From contig NZ_BMEC01000004.1 in NCBI RefSeq assembly GCF_014636295.1, positions 230,234 through 294,233 of the forward strand: a stretch of 64,000 nucleotides of DNA, given 5' to 3'. The stretch is from Marivirga lumbricoides (GTDB taxonomy: Bacteria > Bacteroidota > Bacteroidia > Cytophagales > Cyclobacteriaceae). Within the stretch, counting starts at the first letter, position 1; the number at the start of each line of letters is the position of its first letter. The position numbers were made by a program, and so were the translations under genes. Shown in pieces: positions 35,348 through 44,363 of the stretch. Under the pieces are notes generated by a model. The model was not told where the DNA came from. It did not search any database and saw only the letters and a program-made list of their open reading frames with translations.

Positions 35348-35914
35348 ATGAATACTTTAAACCCGGGCTTTAACCCAGAAGAAATAAAACAACTGAAGCA
35401 GCAAATTGCTGAAAGCAAAAACGATTTTGTACTTATAGATTCAGAAGACAATAATGAAGAGTATAAAAATTTCCGATTTATAGGAGAGTACGAAGGAAAA
35501 GAAGCCATTTTTGATGCTGTAATCTATTCTTTAAGACTGCATCATGCCAGTGAAGTTTATGAAATGGCAGAACATAAAGCTGCACAAAAATTCCCCAATT
35601 TTAAGCCCATTCGTTTTCAGGAAGACGAAAATGGAGATTTGAGAGCGCTCAATGATGTGGAGGAGGAAATTGGTCTTTTTATAGCTGAAATGATAGATGA
35701 GTTGGAGGATGAGGAGGCTGTAAAAGTACAGGAACATGTGGACATGGACGATTGTGGTGACTATGGTATTGGTCTGGATATAGGGCTTAATGTTGAAGAA
35801 GTAACAGATCAGGTAATCAACAACTTTATCAGAGACTTTAAGAATGACACTATTCAGTTAGATGATACACTATATTCTTTTCAGTCTGACGAAGAGGAAT
35901 ATGATGAAAATTAA
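35348..35914 (+). CDS. acidic protein of unknown function
   Basis: A 188-residue, strongly acidic soluble protein. The N-terminal half has beta structure (YKNFRFIGEYEGKEAIFDAV) and the C-terminal half has helical acidic segments. Similar acidic proteins occur in Cytophagales; I know no function. It is followed after 59 bp by the HDAC-like gene. Confidence 0.8.
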   Translation: MNTLNPGFNPEEIKQLKQQIAESKNDFVLIDSEDNNEEYKNFRFIGEYEGKEAIFDAVIYSLRLHHASEVYEMAEHKAAQKFPNFKPIRFQEDENGDLRALNDVEEEIGLFIAEMIDELEDEEAVKVQEHVDMDDCGDYGIGLDIGLNVEEVTDQVINNFIRDFKNDTIQLDDTLYSFQSDEEEYDEN

Positions 35915-35973
35915 TTGTAAGATTCTCTAACAAGTCTCAAATTTAGGTGTTATTGTTCGATAACACTTTTTTT

Positions 35974-36876
35974 ATGTTAAAAATTGCCTACAGAAAAGAA
36001 TACACTCATCCATTACCTGAAAATCATCGGTTTCCAATGGAGAAGTATAACTTATTGCCGGAACAACTTTTATATGAAGGTACTATAAGCAACGACAACC
36101 TTTTTGCGCCCGGTTTTCTTACTGAAGGTAACATATTGTCTACACATGATGCAGTGTATTGGCAAAAACTAAAAACGCTATCACTTAGCAGACAGGAAGA
36201 ACGGAAAACAGGATTTCCACTTAGTCAGGCTCTGGTGGATAGGGAGCGCATAATTAACCAGGGAACCATTGAAGCTGCAGATTATGCTTTAAAACATGGT
36301 GTAGCTATGAATATTGCCGGAGGAACACATCATGCTTTTACTGATAGGGGCGAAGGTTTTTGTTTACTAAATGATATTGCTATAGCATCTAACTATTTGC
36401 TAAATAGTAATAAGGCCAAGAAAATTTTAGTAGTAGATCTGGACGTGCACCAGGGAAATGGTACAGCTCAGATTTTCCGGGATGAGCCGCGTGTATTTAC
36501 TTTCAGTATGCATGGAAAAAGCAATTATCCTATGCATAAAGAGCTCTCTGATTTGGACATAGCATTGGAAGATGGCTGCGATGATAAGACTTATCTTACT
36601 CTTTTAGAAAATCATTTGCCTCAATTAATTGATGAAGTTGAACCTGATTTCATCTTTTTTCAGTCAGGAGTCGATGTATTAGAAACAGATAAGCTCGGAA
36701 GATTAGGTATGACAATCCATGGGTGCAAAAGAAGAGATAAGGTAGTGTTTGAATTATGTTATAAAAATAAAATACCAGTAGTTGCAAGTATGGGAGGTGG
36801 GTATTCTGCGAAAATATCTCACATACTTGAAGCCCATGCTAATACCTATAGAATAGCTCAAGAAATATTTTTCTAA
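35974..36876 (+). CDS. histone deacetylase-family (acetoin utilisation-like) hydrolase
   Basis: I place the start at ATG 35974 (300 residues); the open frame reaches a GTG at 35947. Family motifs are clear: GTHHAFTDRGEGFCLLNDIA (the tandem His and the catalytic region), LDVHQGNGTAQIF with a zinc-binding Asp/His, FQSGVDVLETDKLGRLG, and GGGYS. It should remove acetyl groups from lysine side chains or small acetylated amines with a Zn2+ ion. Substrate unknown. Confidence 0.93.
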   Translation: MLKIAYRKEYTHPLPENHRFPMEKYNLLPEQLLYEGTISNDNLFAPGFLTEGNILSTHDAVYWQKLKTLSLSRQEERKTGFPLSQALVDRERIINQGTIEAADYALKHGVAMNIAGGTHHAFTDRGEGFCLLNDIAIASNYLLNSNKAKKILVVDLDVHQGNGTAQIFRDEPRVFTFSMHGKSNYPMHKELSDLDIALEDGCDDKTYLTLLENHLPQLIDEVEPDFIFFQSGVDVLETDKLGRLGMTIHGCKRRDKVVFELCYKNKIPVVASMGGGYSAKISHILEAHANTYRIAQEIFF

Positions 36877-37004
36877 AAACTTCAGCATTTGTAGTCTAAT
36901 TTTCGTAACTTATGTAACATTTAAATTCATGCTGATTATTTAGCTTTACAAATTAATATCATTACTAATTGTGTTAAAGCTTTAATGAAGCATAACAAGT
37001 AGAG

Positions 37005-37796
37005 ATGTCCAAAGAAAGATCACTTTTTAGACAAAGCGTAGTTTTTTCCAGCTACATCATCCTTTTGCTTTGGTTGGTGAAATCAATAGAATGGGCATTT
37101 TCTGCAAATTTTGCACATTTCGGCATTTATCCACGCCATCTGTTAGGTACAATAGGAATATTCACCTCACCTTTTATTCATGGTGATTTTCTGCATTTGC
37201 TTTCAAACAGCTTCTCATTGATGCTGTTAGTAATTATACTTTTCTTTTTTTACGATAAAATAGCCTTAAAAGCACTTTTGCTTGTGTACATTCTAACGGG
37301 GGTAAGCGTGTGGTTTATAGCCAGAGAGGCATACCACATTGGAGCCAGCGGTGTTATTTACGGTATAGCATCATTTATTTTATTTAGCGGATTATTAAGG
37401 AAAAACCAATCATCTTTAGCATTGTCTTTCGTTGTTCTTTTGTTATACGGAGGTATGTTTTATGGAGTACTTCCTCAGGAAGGCCATATATCTTGGGAAT
37501 CACATTTAATGGGGCTGCTTTCAGGTTTAATAGTAGCAGTTTATTTAAAAGATGAGTTTGCAGGTCAGGCTGAATTGCAGCTTCATTTTGAAAAAGCTGA
37601 AGAGGAAGAGGAGGAAGGAATACAGCAAATTACTGAAATTACTTTTACCTTACCCGACCAGAATTTTCAATACCATTATGCGCCCAAGCTTCCTCACAAT
37701 AAACCTCCATTGCTGAAGGTAGCACCCCAACAGCTTTCTTTAGAAAACGCTGAAGATAAAAAAGAGGACGGCTTGAAGGATGATTCTTATTTATAA
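37005..37796 (+). CDS. rhomboid-family intramembrane serine protease
   Basis: The 263-residue protein has six hydrophobic helices. The rhomboid features are HGDFLHLLSNSF in the second helix region, the nucleophile in GASGVIYG (Ser about residue 120), and the His in WESHLMGLLSG (about 172). A ~75-residue acidic cytoplasmic tail follows. It cuts within or near membrane segments of single-pass substrates; substrates unknown. The next gene starts 6 bp downstream. Confidence 0.93.
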   Translation: MSKERSLFRQSVVFSSYIILLLWLVKSIEWAFSANFAHFGIYPRHLLGTIGIFTSPFIHGDFLHLLSNSFSLMLLVIILFFFYDKIALKALLLVYILTGVSVWFIAREAYHIGASGVIYGIASFILFSGLLRKNQSSLALSFVVLLLYGGMFYGVLPQEGHISWESHLMGLLSGLIVAVYLKDEFAGQAELQLHFEKAEEEEEEGIQQITEITFTLPDQNFQYHYAPKLPHNKPPLLKVAPQQLSLENAEDKKEDGLKDDSYL

Positions 37797-37802
37797 TAAC
37801 TA

Positions 37803-38279
37803 ATGAATTCCACTAAGATTAACCTGAAGAGGGAAAGATTATTTCCTCTTCAATTTCAGTTCCTTGCGTACACCTTATTGTTTTTGAGTGCTATTTTGTT
37901 CATTGTAAACGTAGCAGTAGCCATTTTTATACTCTTGGTAGCCTGTTTCATGCTAACGGGCTATTCAGGTTGTGAATTTGACCTTACAAGTAACAGTTAC
38001 AGAGAGTACAATTCCTTTTTCAGGATTCGTTTTGGAAAATGGAAAGATATTCAAGGAGTAGATAAAATATATGTGAATAAAATTAAATCCAGTCAGAAGA
38101 TGTATTCCAGGGCGAATGTGTCCACTACTTTAAAAGAATATGTTTATAAATGCTTTATAAAGTTTTCGGATGGTGAGAAGTTGTTGCTGACACAAAACAA
38201 AAGAAAGAATAATGTGCTGAAAGAAGTTCAGCCGATTGCTAAAAGTTATGGTTTAGAAGTAATAGATAATACAATTTAG
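37803..38279 (+). CDS. membrane-anchored protein of unknown function downstream of rhomboid
   Basis: The 158-residue protein has two hydrophobic segments (about 18-60) and a C-terminal soluble domain rich in beta strands (EFDLTSNSYREYNSFFRIRF, GKWKDIQGVDKIYV). It starts 6 bp after the rhomboid gene, implying cotranscription. It may be a partner or substrate of the protease, but this is inference. No family recognised. Confidence 0.78.
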   Translation: MNSTKINLKRERLFPLQFQFLAYTLLFLSAILFIVNVAVAIFILLVACFMLTGYSGCEFDLTSNSYREYNSFFRIRFGKWKDIQGVDKIYVNKIKSSQKMYSRANVSTTLKEYVYKCFIKFSDGEKLLLTQNKRKNNVLKEVQPIAKSYGLEVIDNTI

Positions 38280-38353
38280 CCCTATAATGCCATTTCATCA
38301 ATTTTACCAAAGGTGGTTTGGTAATTTATTAATTTCAGTCCTGCCAAAGTTTG

Positions 38354-38383
38354 TTTGCACTTTCATATGTTTCATTATATTTG
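38354..38383 (+). promoter_or_regulatory. Bacteroidetes promoter for the OmpH-like gene
   Basis: TTTG at 38354-38357 and TATATTTG at 38376-38383, 18 bp apart, match the -33/-7 consensus TTTG-N19-TAnnTTTG. Transcription should start near 38390, which rules out upstream starts at 38351 for the OmpH-like gene. Confidence 0.65.
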
Positions 38384-38416
38384 TGGTCGTTTTACAAAAT
38401 CATAAAAAACAATACT

Positions 38417-39043
38417 GTGAAAAACTTATCAATAATTTTAAACGTAGTCTTACTTGTTGCGGTAGCTTATCTTTACGTAGCTCATTTTAGTAATTCAGTA
38501 GAGATTAAATCAGCTGAAGCAGGGGATGTGAATTCAGAAGCCTTTCAGAATGTTTCTATCGCCTATATTAACTCAGACTCTCTTTTAACTAATTATAAAT
38601 TAACTGAGGAAATTGAGCAAAAGTTAGCTGAAAAACAGCAGAAATTTGAGAAAGAATACCAAAACAGAGCACAAGGTTTACAGCAGGAAATTAATGATTT
38701 TCAAAGAACTGCAGCCAATTTAACAGTAGCTCAGGGAAAAGCTTTAGAAGAAAGCTTAATGCAAAAGCAGCAGAACTTAATGCGTTATCAGGAAAGCTTA
38801 ACTCAGCAACTCAGACAGGAGGAGGCTAAATTAAACGAGGAGCTTTACGATAAAGTGAGTGATTATTTGAAAGAATATGGCAAAAAGAACAACCTGGAAT
38901 TGGTTTTAACCTATTCAAGAGGAAGTGGTGTTTTATATGCCAACGACCAGTTAGATATTAGTAAGCAGGTAATTGAAGGCTTAAATGAAGCATACGCTTC
39001 TGACTCAACTAAAACTGAGACTGAAGAGAAAACTGCCGAATAA
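38417..39043 (+). CDS. OmpH/Skp-family periplasmic chaperone-like protein
   Basis: The start is GTG 38417-38419 (208 residues), supported by the promoter just upstream and by a hydrophobic N-terminus (NLSIILNVVLLVAVAYLYV). The body is a long helical, Gln/Glu-rich coiled coil (about 60-160) ending in a strand region (LELVLTYSRGSGVLYANDQL), the OmpH pattern. Skp proteins hold unfolded outer-membrane proteins. A hydrophobic anchor rather than a cleaved signal is possible. A strong terminator follows. Confidence 0.85.
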   Translation: MKNLSIILNVVLLVAVAYLYVAHFSNSVEIKSAEAGDVNSEAFQNVSIAYINSDSLLTNYKLTEEIEQKLAEKQQKFEKEYQNRAQGLQQEINDFQRTAANLTVAQGKALEESLMQKQQNLMRYQESLTQQLRQEEAKLNEELYDKVSDYLKEYGKKNNLELVLTYSRGSGVLYANDQLDISKQVIEGLNEAYASDSTKTETEEKTAE

Positions 39044-39065
39044 TATTGACTTAGAAGTTACTTTT

Positions 39066-39100
39066 AAGCCTGGTTCCTAACGAACCGGGCTTTTTATTTT
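39066..39100 (+). terminator. terminator after the OmpH-like gene
   Basis: An 11-bp stem with one G-U pair (AAGCCTGGTTC / GAACCGGGCTT) and a 5-base loop is followed by a run of T. It is 22 bp past the stop. Confidence 0.88.
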
Positions 39101-39146
39101 ATAATATATTTACAAGATTTAGATTATTCTTAATAGTTTATCATAT

Positions 39147-39154
39147 TAAATTTG
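39147..39154 (+). promoter_or_regulatory. -7 box TAAATTTG upstream of the PDH E2 gene
   Basis: TAAATTTG matches TAnnTTTG and lies 55 bp before the start codon. No good -33 TTTG is seen. Confidence 0.4.
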
Positions 39155-39209
39155 AAATAAGCACTAATTACGATTATTTTTGACAATCAATTAATACAAA
39201 ACGACTTTT

Positions 39210-40904
39210 ATGGCTGAAGTAATAAAAATGCCCAAAATGAGCGATACCATGGAGGAAGGTGTAATCTCTTCCTGGTTAGTGAAAGAGGGAGATAAAGTAT
39301 CATCCGGTGATATCCTGGCAGAAGTAGAAACTGATAAAGCAACAATGGAGCTTGAATCTTATGAAGATGGCACCATTCTGTATATCGGTATAAAAGAAGG
39401 AGACGCGGTACCTGTTGACGGTGTAATCGCTATTATAGGAGAAAAAGGAGAAGATTATAAAGATCTCCTGAAAGAAATTGAAAATGGAAGTAGTTCTTCT
39501 TCGGATAAAAAAGAAGAAAAAAAGGAAGCATCTAAATCGGAAGAATCAAAAGAAGACTCTTCTGAGGCTATAGATACCTCTAAAATTAACGCTTCCGTTA
39601 TTACTATGCCTAAAATGAGCGATACTATGGAGGAAGGCACCATTGCCTCATGGTTGAAGAAAGAAGGCGATAAAGTAGAGTCAGGAGATATTCTGGCAGA
39701 AGTAGAAACTGATAAAGCCACCATGGAGCTTGAAGCTTATGAAGATGGTATTTTACTTCATATAGGTGTTGCAGAGGGAGATGCTGTTCCTGTGGATGGC
39801 GTAATAGCTGTTGTTGGTGAAAAAGGAGCTGATTATGAGGCTTTACTTAAAGCTCATAAACAAAAGGCATCAGGCAAGTCTGAAGATTCCTCATCGGAAA
39901 AAGAAGAAAGTGCTGCTGCAAAAACTGAGAAAGCAGACGCAGCTCCTCAGAATGTAGCTAATGCTACTTCAGGAAGTTCTAATGGAAGTAGTTCAAAAAC
40001 TTCTTCAGGTGGTAGAATATTTGCCAGTCCTTTAGCCAAAAAAATAGCGGAAGACAAAGGAATTGATCTTTCACAAGTAAATGGTTCCGGAGATAACGGC
40101 AGAATAATTAAATCTGATGTAGAAAACTTTACTCCATCTAAAGCTGCCGCCTCATCAAGTGAAGCTACTAAATCAGCAGCTTCTTCAGAGTCAAAAATGT
40201 CTATCCCTCAAGTGGTAGGCGAAGAAAGCTATGAGGAGGTGAAAGTTTCACAGATGCGCAAAACCGTTGGTAAACGATTATCGGAAAGCAAGTTTACAGC
40301 GCCACACTTCTACCTTACCATGGAAATCAACATGGATAAAGCGATGGAAGCCAGAAAAAGCATCAATGAAATCTCTCCAGTGAAGATTTCTTTTAATGAC
40401 ATGGTAATTAAGGCTACCGCTGCGGCTCTGAGACAGCATCCTAAAGTGAATAGCGCCTGGATGGGAGACAAAATAAGGAAAAATCACCATATTCATATTG
40501 GGATGGCAGTGGCAGTAGAGGAAGGTTTATTGGTACCTGTTATTCGTTTTGCAGATAATAAAACTTTATCGCACATTGCAACAGAAGCGAAGGATTTTGC
40601 ACAAAAAGCTAAAAATAAAGAATTACAGCCTAAAGATTGGGAAGGTAATACCTTTACAATTTCTAATCTTGGAATGTTCGGTATAGAAGAATTTACGGCC
40701 ATTATTAATCCGCCTGACGCTTGTATTTTAGCTGTAGGGGGTATTAAACAAACTGCAATTGTTAAGGATGGAGAGCTTACTGTAGGAAACGTAATGAAGG
40801 TAACAATGTCATGCGACCACAGGGTAGTAGATGGTGCAGTTGGTTCGGCTTTCTTACAAACTTTGAAAGGTTTACTTGAAGACCCTGTAAGAATCCTCAT
40901 TTAA
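39210..40904 (+). CDS. pyruvate dehydrogenase complex dihydrolipoamide acetyltransferase (E2), two lipoyl domains
   Basis: The 564-residue protein has two lipoyl domains (about 1-75 and 130-205), each with the lipoylated Lys in ETDKATME. A disordered Ser/Ala/Glu linker follows, then a peripheral-subunit-binding domain at about 268-302 (SPLAKKIAEDKGIDLSQVNG). The catalytic domain (about 345-564) ends with the active-site segment DHRVVDGA. It transfers acetyl groups from the lipoyl arm to CoA. Genes for E1 and E3 are not adjacent. The two lipoyl-coding segments are close DNA repeats. Confidence 0.95.
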   Translation: MAEVIKMPKMSDTMEEGVISSWLVKEGDKVSSGDILAEVETDKATMELESYEDGTILYIGIKEGDAVPVDGVIAIIGEKGEDYKDLLKEIENGSSSSSDKKEEKKEASKSEESKEDSSEAIDTSKINASVITMPKMSDTMEEGTIASWLKKEGDKVESGDILAEVETDKATMELEAYEDGILLHIGVAEGDAVPVDGVIAVVGEKGADYEALLKAHKQKASGKSEDSSSEKEESAAAKTEKADAAPQNVANATSGSSNGSSSKTSSGGRIFASPLAKKIAEDKGIDLSQVNGSGDNGRIIKSDVENFTPSKAAASSSEATKSAASSESKMSIPQVVGEESYEEVKVSQMRKTVGKRLSESKFTAPHFYLTMEINMDKAMEARKSINEISPVKISFNDMVIKATAAALRQHPKVNSAWMGDKIRKNHHIHIGMAVAVEEGLLVPVIRFADNKTLSHIATEAKDFAQKAKNKELQPKDWEGNTFTISNLGMFGIEEFTAIINPPDACILAVGGIKQTAIVKDGELTVGNVMKVTMSCDHRVVDGAVGSAFLQTLKGLLEDPVRILI

Positions 40905-40925
40905 GTATTTTTCCAACAAGCTTAT

Positions 40926-40957
40926 AAAAGTCTCGTTTATAAAACGAGACTTTTTTT
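40926..40957 (+). terminator. terminator after the PDH E2 gene
   Basis: A perfect 13-bp stem (AAAAGTCTCGTTT / AAACGAGACTTTT) with a 3-base loop is followed by more T. It is 21 bp past the stop. Confidence 0.92.
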
Positions 40958-40997
40958 ATACACTCCAGGGTGTGAAAATTAATTATTAAATAAAGAT

Positions 40998-41540
40998 ATG
41001 ACAAAAATAAGATCAACTACCGTTTGTGCGGTGATCCATAATGGAGAGGTGGCAATTGGTGCCGATGGACAGGCTACAATGGGAAATACGGTAGCAAAAA
41101 GTAACGTAAAGAAAATCAGAAAGCTTCAGGATGGTAAAATTGTTACAGGTTTTGCCGGCTCAACAGCTGATGCATTTACTTTGTTAGAGAAATTTGATGA
41201 GAAGTTAAATGCTTTTGGTGGCAGTATGAAACGGGCAGCCATAGAATTGGCTAAAGAATGGCGAACTGATAGGTATTTGAGAAAACTGGAAGCCATGATG
41301 ATAGTTGCTGATAAGGAGGAGGTTCTTGTAATTTCAGGAACAGGCGATGTACTTGAGCCGGACAATCAAATAGCTACTATTGGTTCAGGAAGCATGTATG
41401 CACAATCTGCAGCTTTGGCTCTTAAAAAGCATGCAGGAGATAAGCTATCTGCTGAAGATATAGTGCGTGAGAGCCTGAATATAGCAGCTGATATCTGTAT
41501 CTATACAAATCATAATTTAGTTATTGAAAAAGTTAAGTGA
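40998..41540 (+). CDS. hslV: HslV-type ATP-dependent protease peptidase subunit
   Basis: The 180-residue protein is an HslV homologue: after a short pro-region the catalytic Thr starts [20 protein letters not shown], with the conserved [16 protein letters not shown] and [14 protein letters not shown]. HslV forms a two-ring proteasome-like peptidase with the HslU ATPase. HslU is not in the window. The ArsC-like gene begins one base after the hslV stop region (start 41542), so they are cotranscribed. Confidence 0.95.
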   Translation: MTKIRSTTVCAVIHNGEVAIGADGQATMGNTVAKSNVKKIRKLQDGKIVTGFAGSTADAFTLLEKFDEKLNAFGGSMKRAAIELAKEWRTDRYLRKLEAMMIVADKEEVLVISGTGDVLEPDNQIATIGSGSMYAQSAALALKKHAGDKLSAEDIVRESLNIAADICIYTNHNLVIEKVK

Positions 41541-41541
41541 T

Positions 41542-41880
41542 ATGAAAATACTGCATAACCCCAGATGTGCAAAGAGTAGGGAAGCTCTTAAAATTCTTGT
41601 TGATAAAGAAGTAAATGTAGATATTGTTGAATACTTGAAAAATGTGCCTACTAAAGCTGAGATGAAAGAAATAATTGCTAAGCTGGGTATAAAAGCAGAG
41701 GATTTAATAAGAAAGAATGAAGCTGTTTATAAAGAAAATTACAAAGGTAAAGAACTTAGTGAGTCTGAATGGGTCGATGCTATGATTTCAGAACCTAAAT
41801 TAATCGAGCGGCCAATAGTTATTGAAGGTGATAAAGCTATTATTGGCAGGCCACCTGAGAAGGTACTATCCCTATTATGA
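41542..41880 (+). CDS. ArsC/Spx-like arsenate-reductase-family protein
   Basis: The 112-residue protein starts at ATG 41542; the TTG at 41524 inside hslV is rejected. It has the thioredoxin-like ArsC fold: NPRCAKSREALKIL with a single N-terminal Cys, VEYLKNVPTKAEMKE, and RPIVIEGDKAIIGRPPEKVL. Arsenate reductases of this glutaredoxin-coupled class use the Cys as the nucleophile; the family also includes Spx-like regulators and YfgD-type proteins. No ars operon genes are nearby, so arsenate reduction is uncertain. Confidence 0.85.
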   Translation: MKILHNPRCAKSREALKILVDKEVNVDIVEYLKNVPTKAEMKEIIAKLGIKAEDLIRKNEAVYKENYKGKELSESEWVDAMISEPKLIERPIVIEGDKAIIGRPPEKVLSLL

Positions 41881-41910
41881 AATTGGTAGTTTCATTAACT
41901 CTTTAAATAT

Positions 41911-41936
41911 AAAAAGGTGCTTTTGAGCACCTTTTT
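41911..41936. terminator. bidirectional terminator between the ArsC-like and PAS genes
   Basis: A perfect 11-bp stem (AAAAAGGTGCT / AGCACCTTTTT) with a 4-base loop carries T-runs on both strands. It sits between converging genes and can end both transcripts. Confidence 0.9.
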
Positions 41937-41938
41937 AG

Positions 41939-44194
41939 TTATTTCTTCTTTTTCTTGAGTTCTTCCAGCTCCAGCTGCAATGATTTTATTTCGGTAATAT
42001 CCCTTGCAAAGATGGAAATAGCTATAATATTGCCCTCTTGATCTTTTATCGGTGAATGCTGTACATTATAATAATTTTTTATTCCAATATTTTCCAATTG
42101 ATCATCTATGTAGATAGTTTCCCCTTTAAACACTTTATTATAAAGTGACTTTTTTTCTTCATGTATTTCTTCCGGAAAGATGCTCAAAATATCAAACCCT
42201 TCACTTATATCTATATTTTGCTCTTCAAAAGCAACGTTAAAAGCCTTATTGAAACTTATTATTCTATAATTTTTATCAATTGTTACTATTGAATCATTTG
42301 ATGCATTCAATAGTTCATTATTGTAATGGCTTTTATTTTCAACCTCATTTAGCACTCGTCTCACCTCTTCTTCGGTGGCAGAAAGTTCTTCCATATTTTG
42401 CTTCAGTTCTTCTTCCTGAGCTCTTAATTCTTCTGCCTGATTTTGTGATTCTTTAAATAATTCTAATTGTTTCTTTTTTGCTACTTCTACTTCTGTTGTG
42501 TTTTTAGCAAAAATAGCAACCGCTACAATCTCATTTTCATCGTTTTTAATAGGGCTGTATATTACATTGAAGTGATTTATTTCTCCGCCAATTAACTTTT
42601 CAACATCAATTTGAATTAATTCTCCTTTTAATGATTTGTCAATCAGTTGCATATGGCCTTTTATTTCCGATTCATCAAAAATTTTACTGATGGGCATTCC
42701 TCTTTTTACGTCCAAACCCTGTCCATGCCACACGTCTTGAAAAGCCTTATTGAAAATTAACAAATTATAATTTTTATCTACTGTGAAGATATTGTCGCTA
42801 GTGGCATCTATTAAATCAGACATAAATCGCTCATTGTCCTGAACTTCTTTCATTACCCGCTCCATTTCCTCCTGAGTAGCAGAAAGTTCTTCCATGTTCT
42901 GTTTAAGCTCTTCTTCCTGAGCCCGTAATTCCTCTGATTGTTGTTGAGACTCCTTTAATAGTCTCTCAGTTTCCATTTTAGCTTCAGTGGATTCAGTAAT
43001 GTCTTTTCCAAAAACAACGCAACCGTTTATCTCTCCATTTTCATTTCTTAAAGGACTATAATTGACAATGAAAAATTGTTCCTTTCCATTGTATTTGTAG
43101 CTTTCACTTACCTCAAATTTTTCTCCGGAAAGTGCTCTGTCATAATATCCTTTATATATTTCTTTTTGCTCTTCTTCAAATAATCTTAATATATTAAACC
43201 CCTTCCCAACCTGAAGGCCTGATGCGCTGTAAGTTTCGGTAGTAGTCTTATTACATACAATGATGTTGTAATTTTTATCAATGCTTATGATAGAGTCGTC
43301 AGTAGCATTGATTAAATTATTCATAAATGCCTCATTACCCTGTACTTCTTTTAAAACCCTACTCATTTCTTCTTGCGTGGCAGAAAGCTCTTCCATATTT
43401 TGCCTTACTTCTTCCTCTTGAGCGCGCAATTCTTCAGTTTGAGACTGGGATTCTTGTAAAAGCACTTTAGTTTTCTGATTTACTTTTACTGAAGATATAG
43501 TAGATGCTATACTTTCCCCTAATCTTTCCACAAAAGCAATTTGATAGGGGAAAATATCATGGAAAGAGGCCAATTCTACTACACCATATATTTCATCATT
43601 CATTTTTAGAGGAACAAGAAGGATAGTTCTTGGAGGAGCATCACCAAGTCCTGAAGTAATGTTTATATAGTTTGTAGGAATTTCTGTAAGATATATTGTA
43701 TCTTTTTCCAATACAGTTTGTCCAACAAGTCCTTCTCCTATGCTTATTTTCCTTTGAGCATGCTTTTTTCTATTGTAAGCATAACACGCTGTAAGTTCTA
43801 AGAAGACCTCTGAAGGGTTGTCGTTATTTAATATAAATAAAGCACCCTGGTTAGCATCAAGGTATTTAATTAAGTTTTTAATGATGTCTTCACATAAAGA
43901 TTTTATATCATCATTATTTGACCGGAGTATGTCCACGAACTTAGAAAGACCTTCAGTAGCCCAGTTTCGCTCTTTTTCCGCAATTGCAAAACTCTTCATT
44001 TGGTCTCGCATACTGATTATTGCGTTTCCAAGCTCGTCATCCCCGGCTTCATTTACTTCAAAGTCAAGATTACCTTTTTCAATTTCTTTAATTAAACCAC
44101 TGGCGTGGCTGATTGTACGCTCCTTTTTATTTAATATTTCTTCTAGTGAAGCTAAATGTGTTTTCCTTACAAACTTGAATGGAAGTATATTCAT
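41939..44194 (-). CDS. GAF/triple-PAS sensory protein without a visible output domain
   Basis: The 751-residue protein has, in order: a HAMP-like helical region (about 25-75), a GAF domain (about 95-240, with ISIGEGLVGQTVLEKDTIYL), and three PAS domains (about 290-405, 445-560, 610-735). Each PAS (for example INATDDSIISIDKNYNIIVC) is followed by the same coiled-coil linker (EELRAQEEELKQNMEELSAT). It ends in a short Lys tail with no kinase, cyclase or methyl-accepting domain. It would sense small ligands or redox and must signal through a partner or via its coiled coils. No membrane segment is seen, so it is cytosolic. The start is preceded by a perfect inverted repeat. Confidence 0.9.
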   Translation of the reverse strand: MNILPFKFVRKTHLASLEEILNKKERTISHASGLIKEIEKGNLDFEVNEAGDDELGNAIISMRDQMKSFAIAEKERNWATEGLSKFVDILRSNNDDIKSLCEDIIKNLIKYLDANQGALFILNNDNPSEVFLELTACYAYNRKKHAQRKISIGEGLVGQTVLEKDTIYLTEIPTNYINITSGLGDAPPRTILLVPLKMNDEIYGVVELASFHDIFPYQIAFVERLGESIASTISSVKVNQKTKVLLQESQSQTEELRAQEEEVRQNMEELSATQEEMSRVLKEVQGNEAFMNNLINATDDSIISIDKNYNIIVCNKTTTETYSASGLQVGKGFNILRLFEEEQKEIYKGYYDRALSGEKFEVSESYKYNGKEQFFIVNYSPLRNENGEINGCVVFGKDITESTEAKMETERLLKESQQQSEELRAQEEELKQNMEELSATQEEMERVMKEVQDNERFMSDLIDATSDNIFTVDKNYNLLIFNKAFQDVWHGQGLDVKRGMPISKIFDESEIKGHMQLIDKSLKGELIQIDVEKLIGGEINHFNVIYSPIKNDENEIVAVAIFAKNTTEVEVAKKKQLELFKESQNQAEELRAQEEELKQNMEELSATEEEVRRVLNEVENKSHYNNELLNASNDSIVTIDKNYRIISFNKAFNVAFEEQNIDISEGFDILSIFPEEIHEEKKSLYNKVFKGETIYIDDQLENIGIKNYYNVQHSPIKDQEGNIIAISIFARDITEIKSLQLELEELKKKKK

Positions 44195-44205
44195 ATTTAT
44201 TATAT

Positions 44206-44240
44206 AATTTGAAGTAAAACTAAAGGTTCTACTTCAAATT
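44206..44240. promoter_or_regulatory. perfect 11-bp inverted repeat just upstream of the PAS gene
   Basis: AATTTGAAGTA (44206-44216) and TACTTCAAATT (44230-44240) are exact complements with a 13-base spacer. The nearer arm lies 12 bp from the start codon at 44194, within the probable 5' leader. It could act as an operator or as an RNA hairpin that affects translation. Confidence 0.5.
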
Positions 44241-44363
44241 ATTTGAGGTTTTTTGTTTCAGAACATCACTCATGTAACATTCTCAAGACATAATAATAAA
44301 GAAACTAATAAATAAAGGGAAAAATCGAATTTTAAAAAGGTAATTTAGTTTTAAGTATGCTGA

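Noticed and set aside
38351-38416. Upstream extension of the OmpH-like gene
   Set aside because: The promoter at 38354-38383 places the transcript start after this point, so the extra residues would not be translated.
38287-38490. 67-codon plus-strand frame upstream of the OmpH-like gene
   Set aside because: It overlaps the promoter and the first part of the OmpH-like gene and has no signal or domain.
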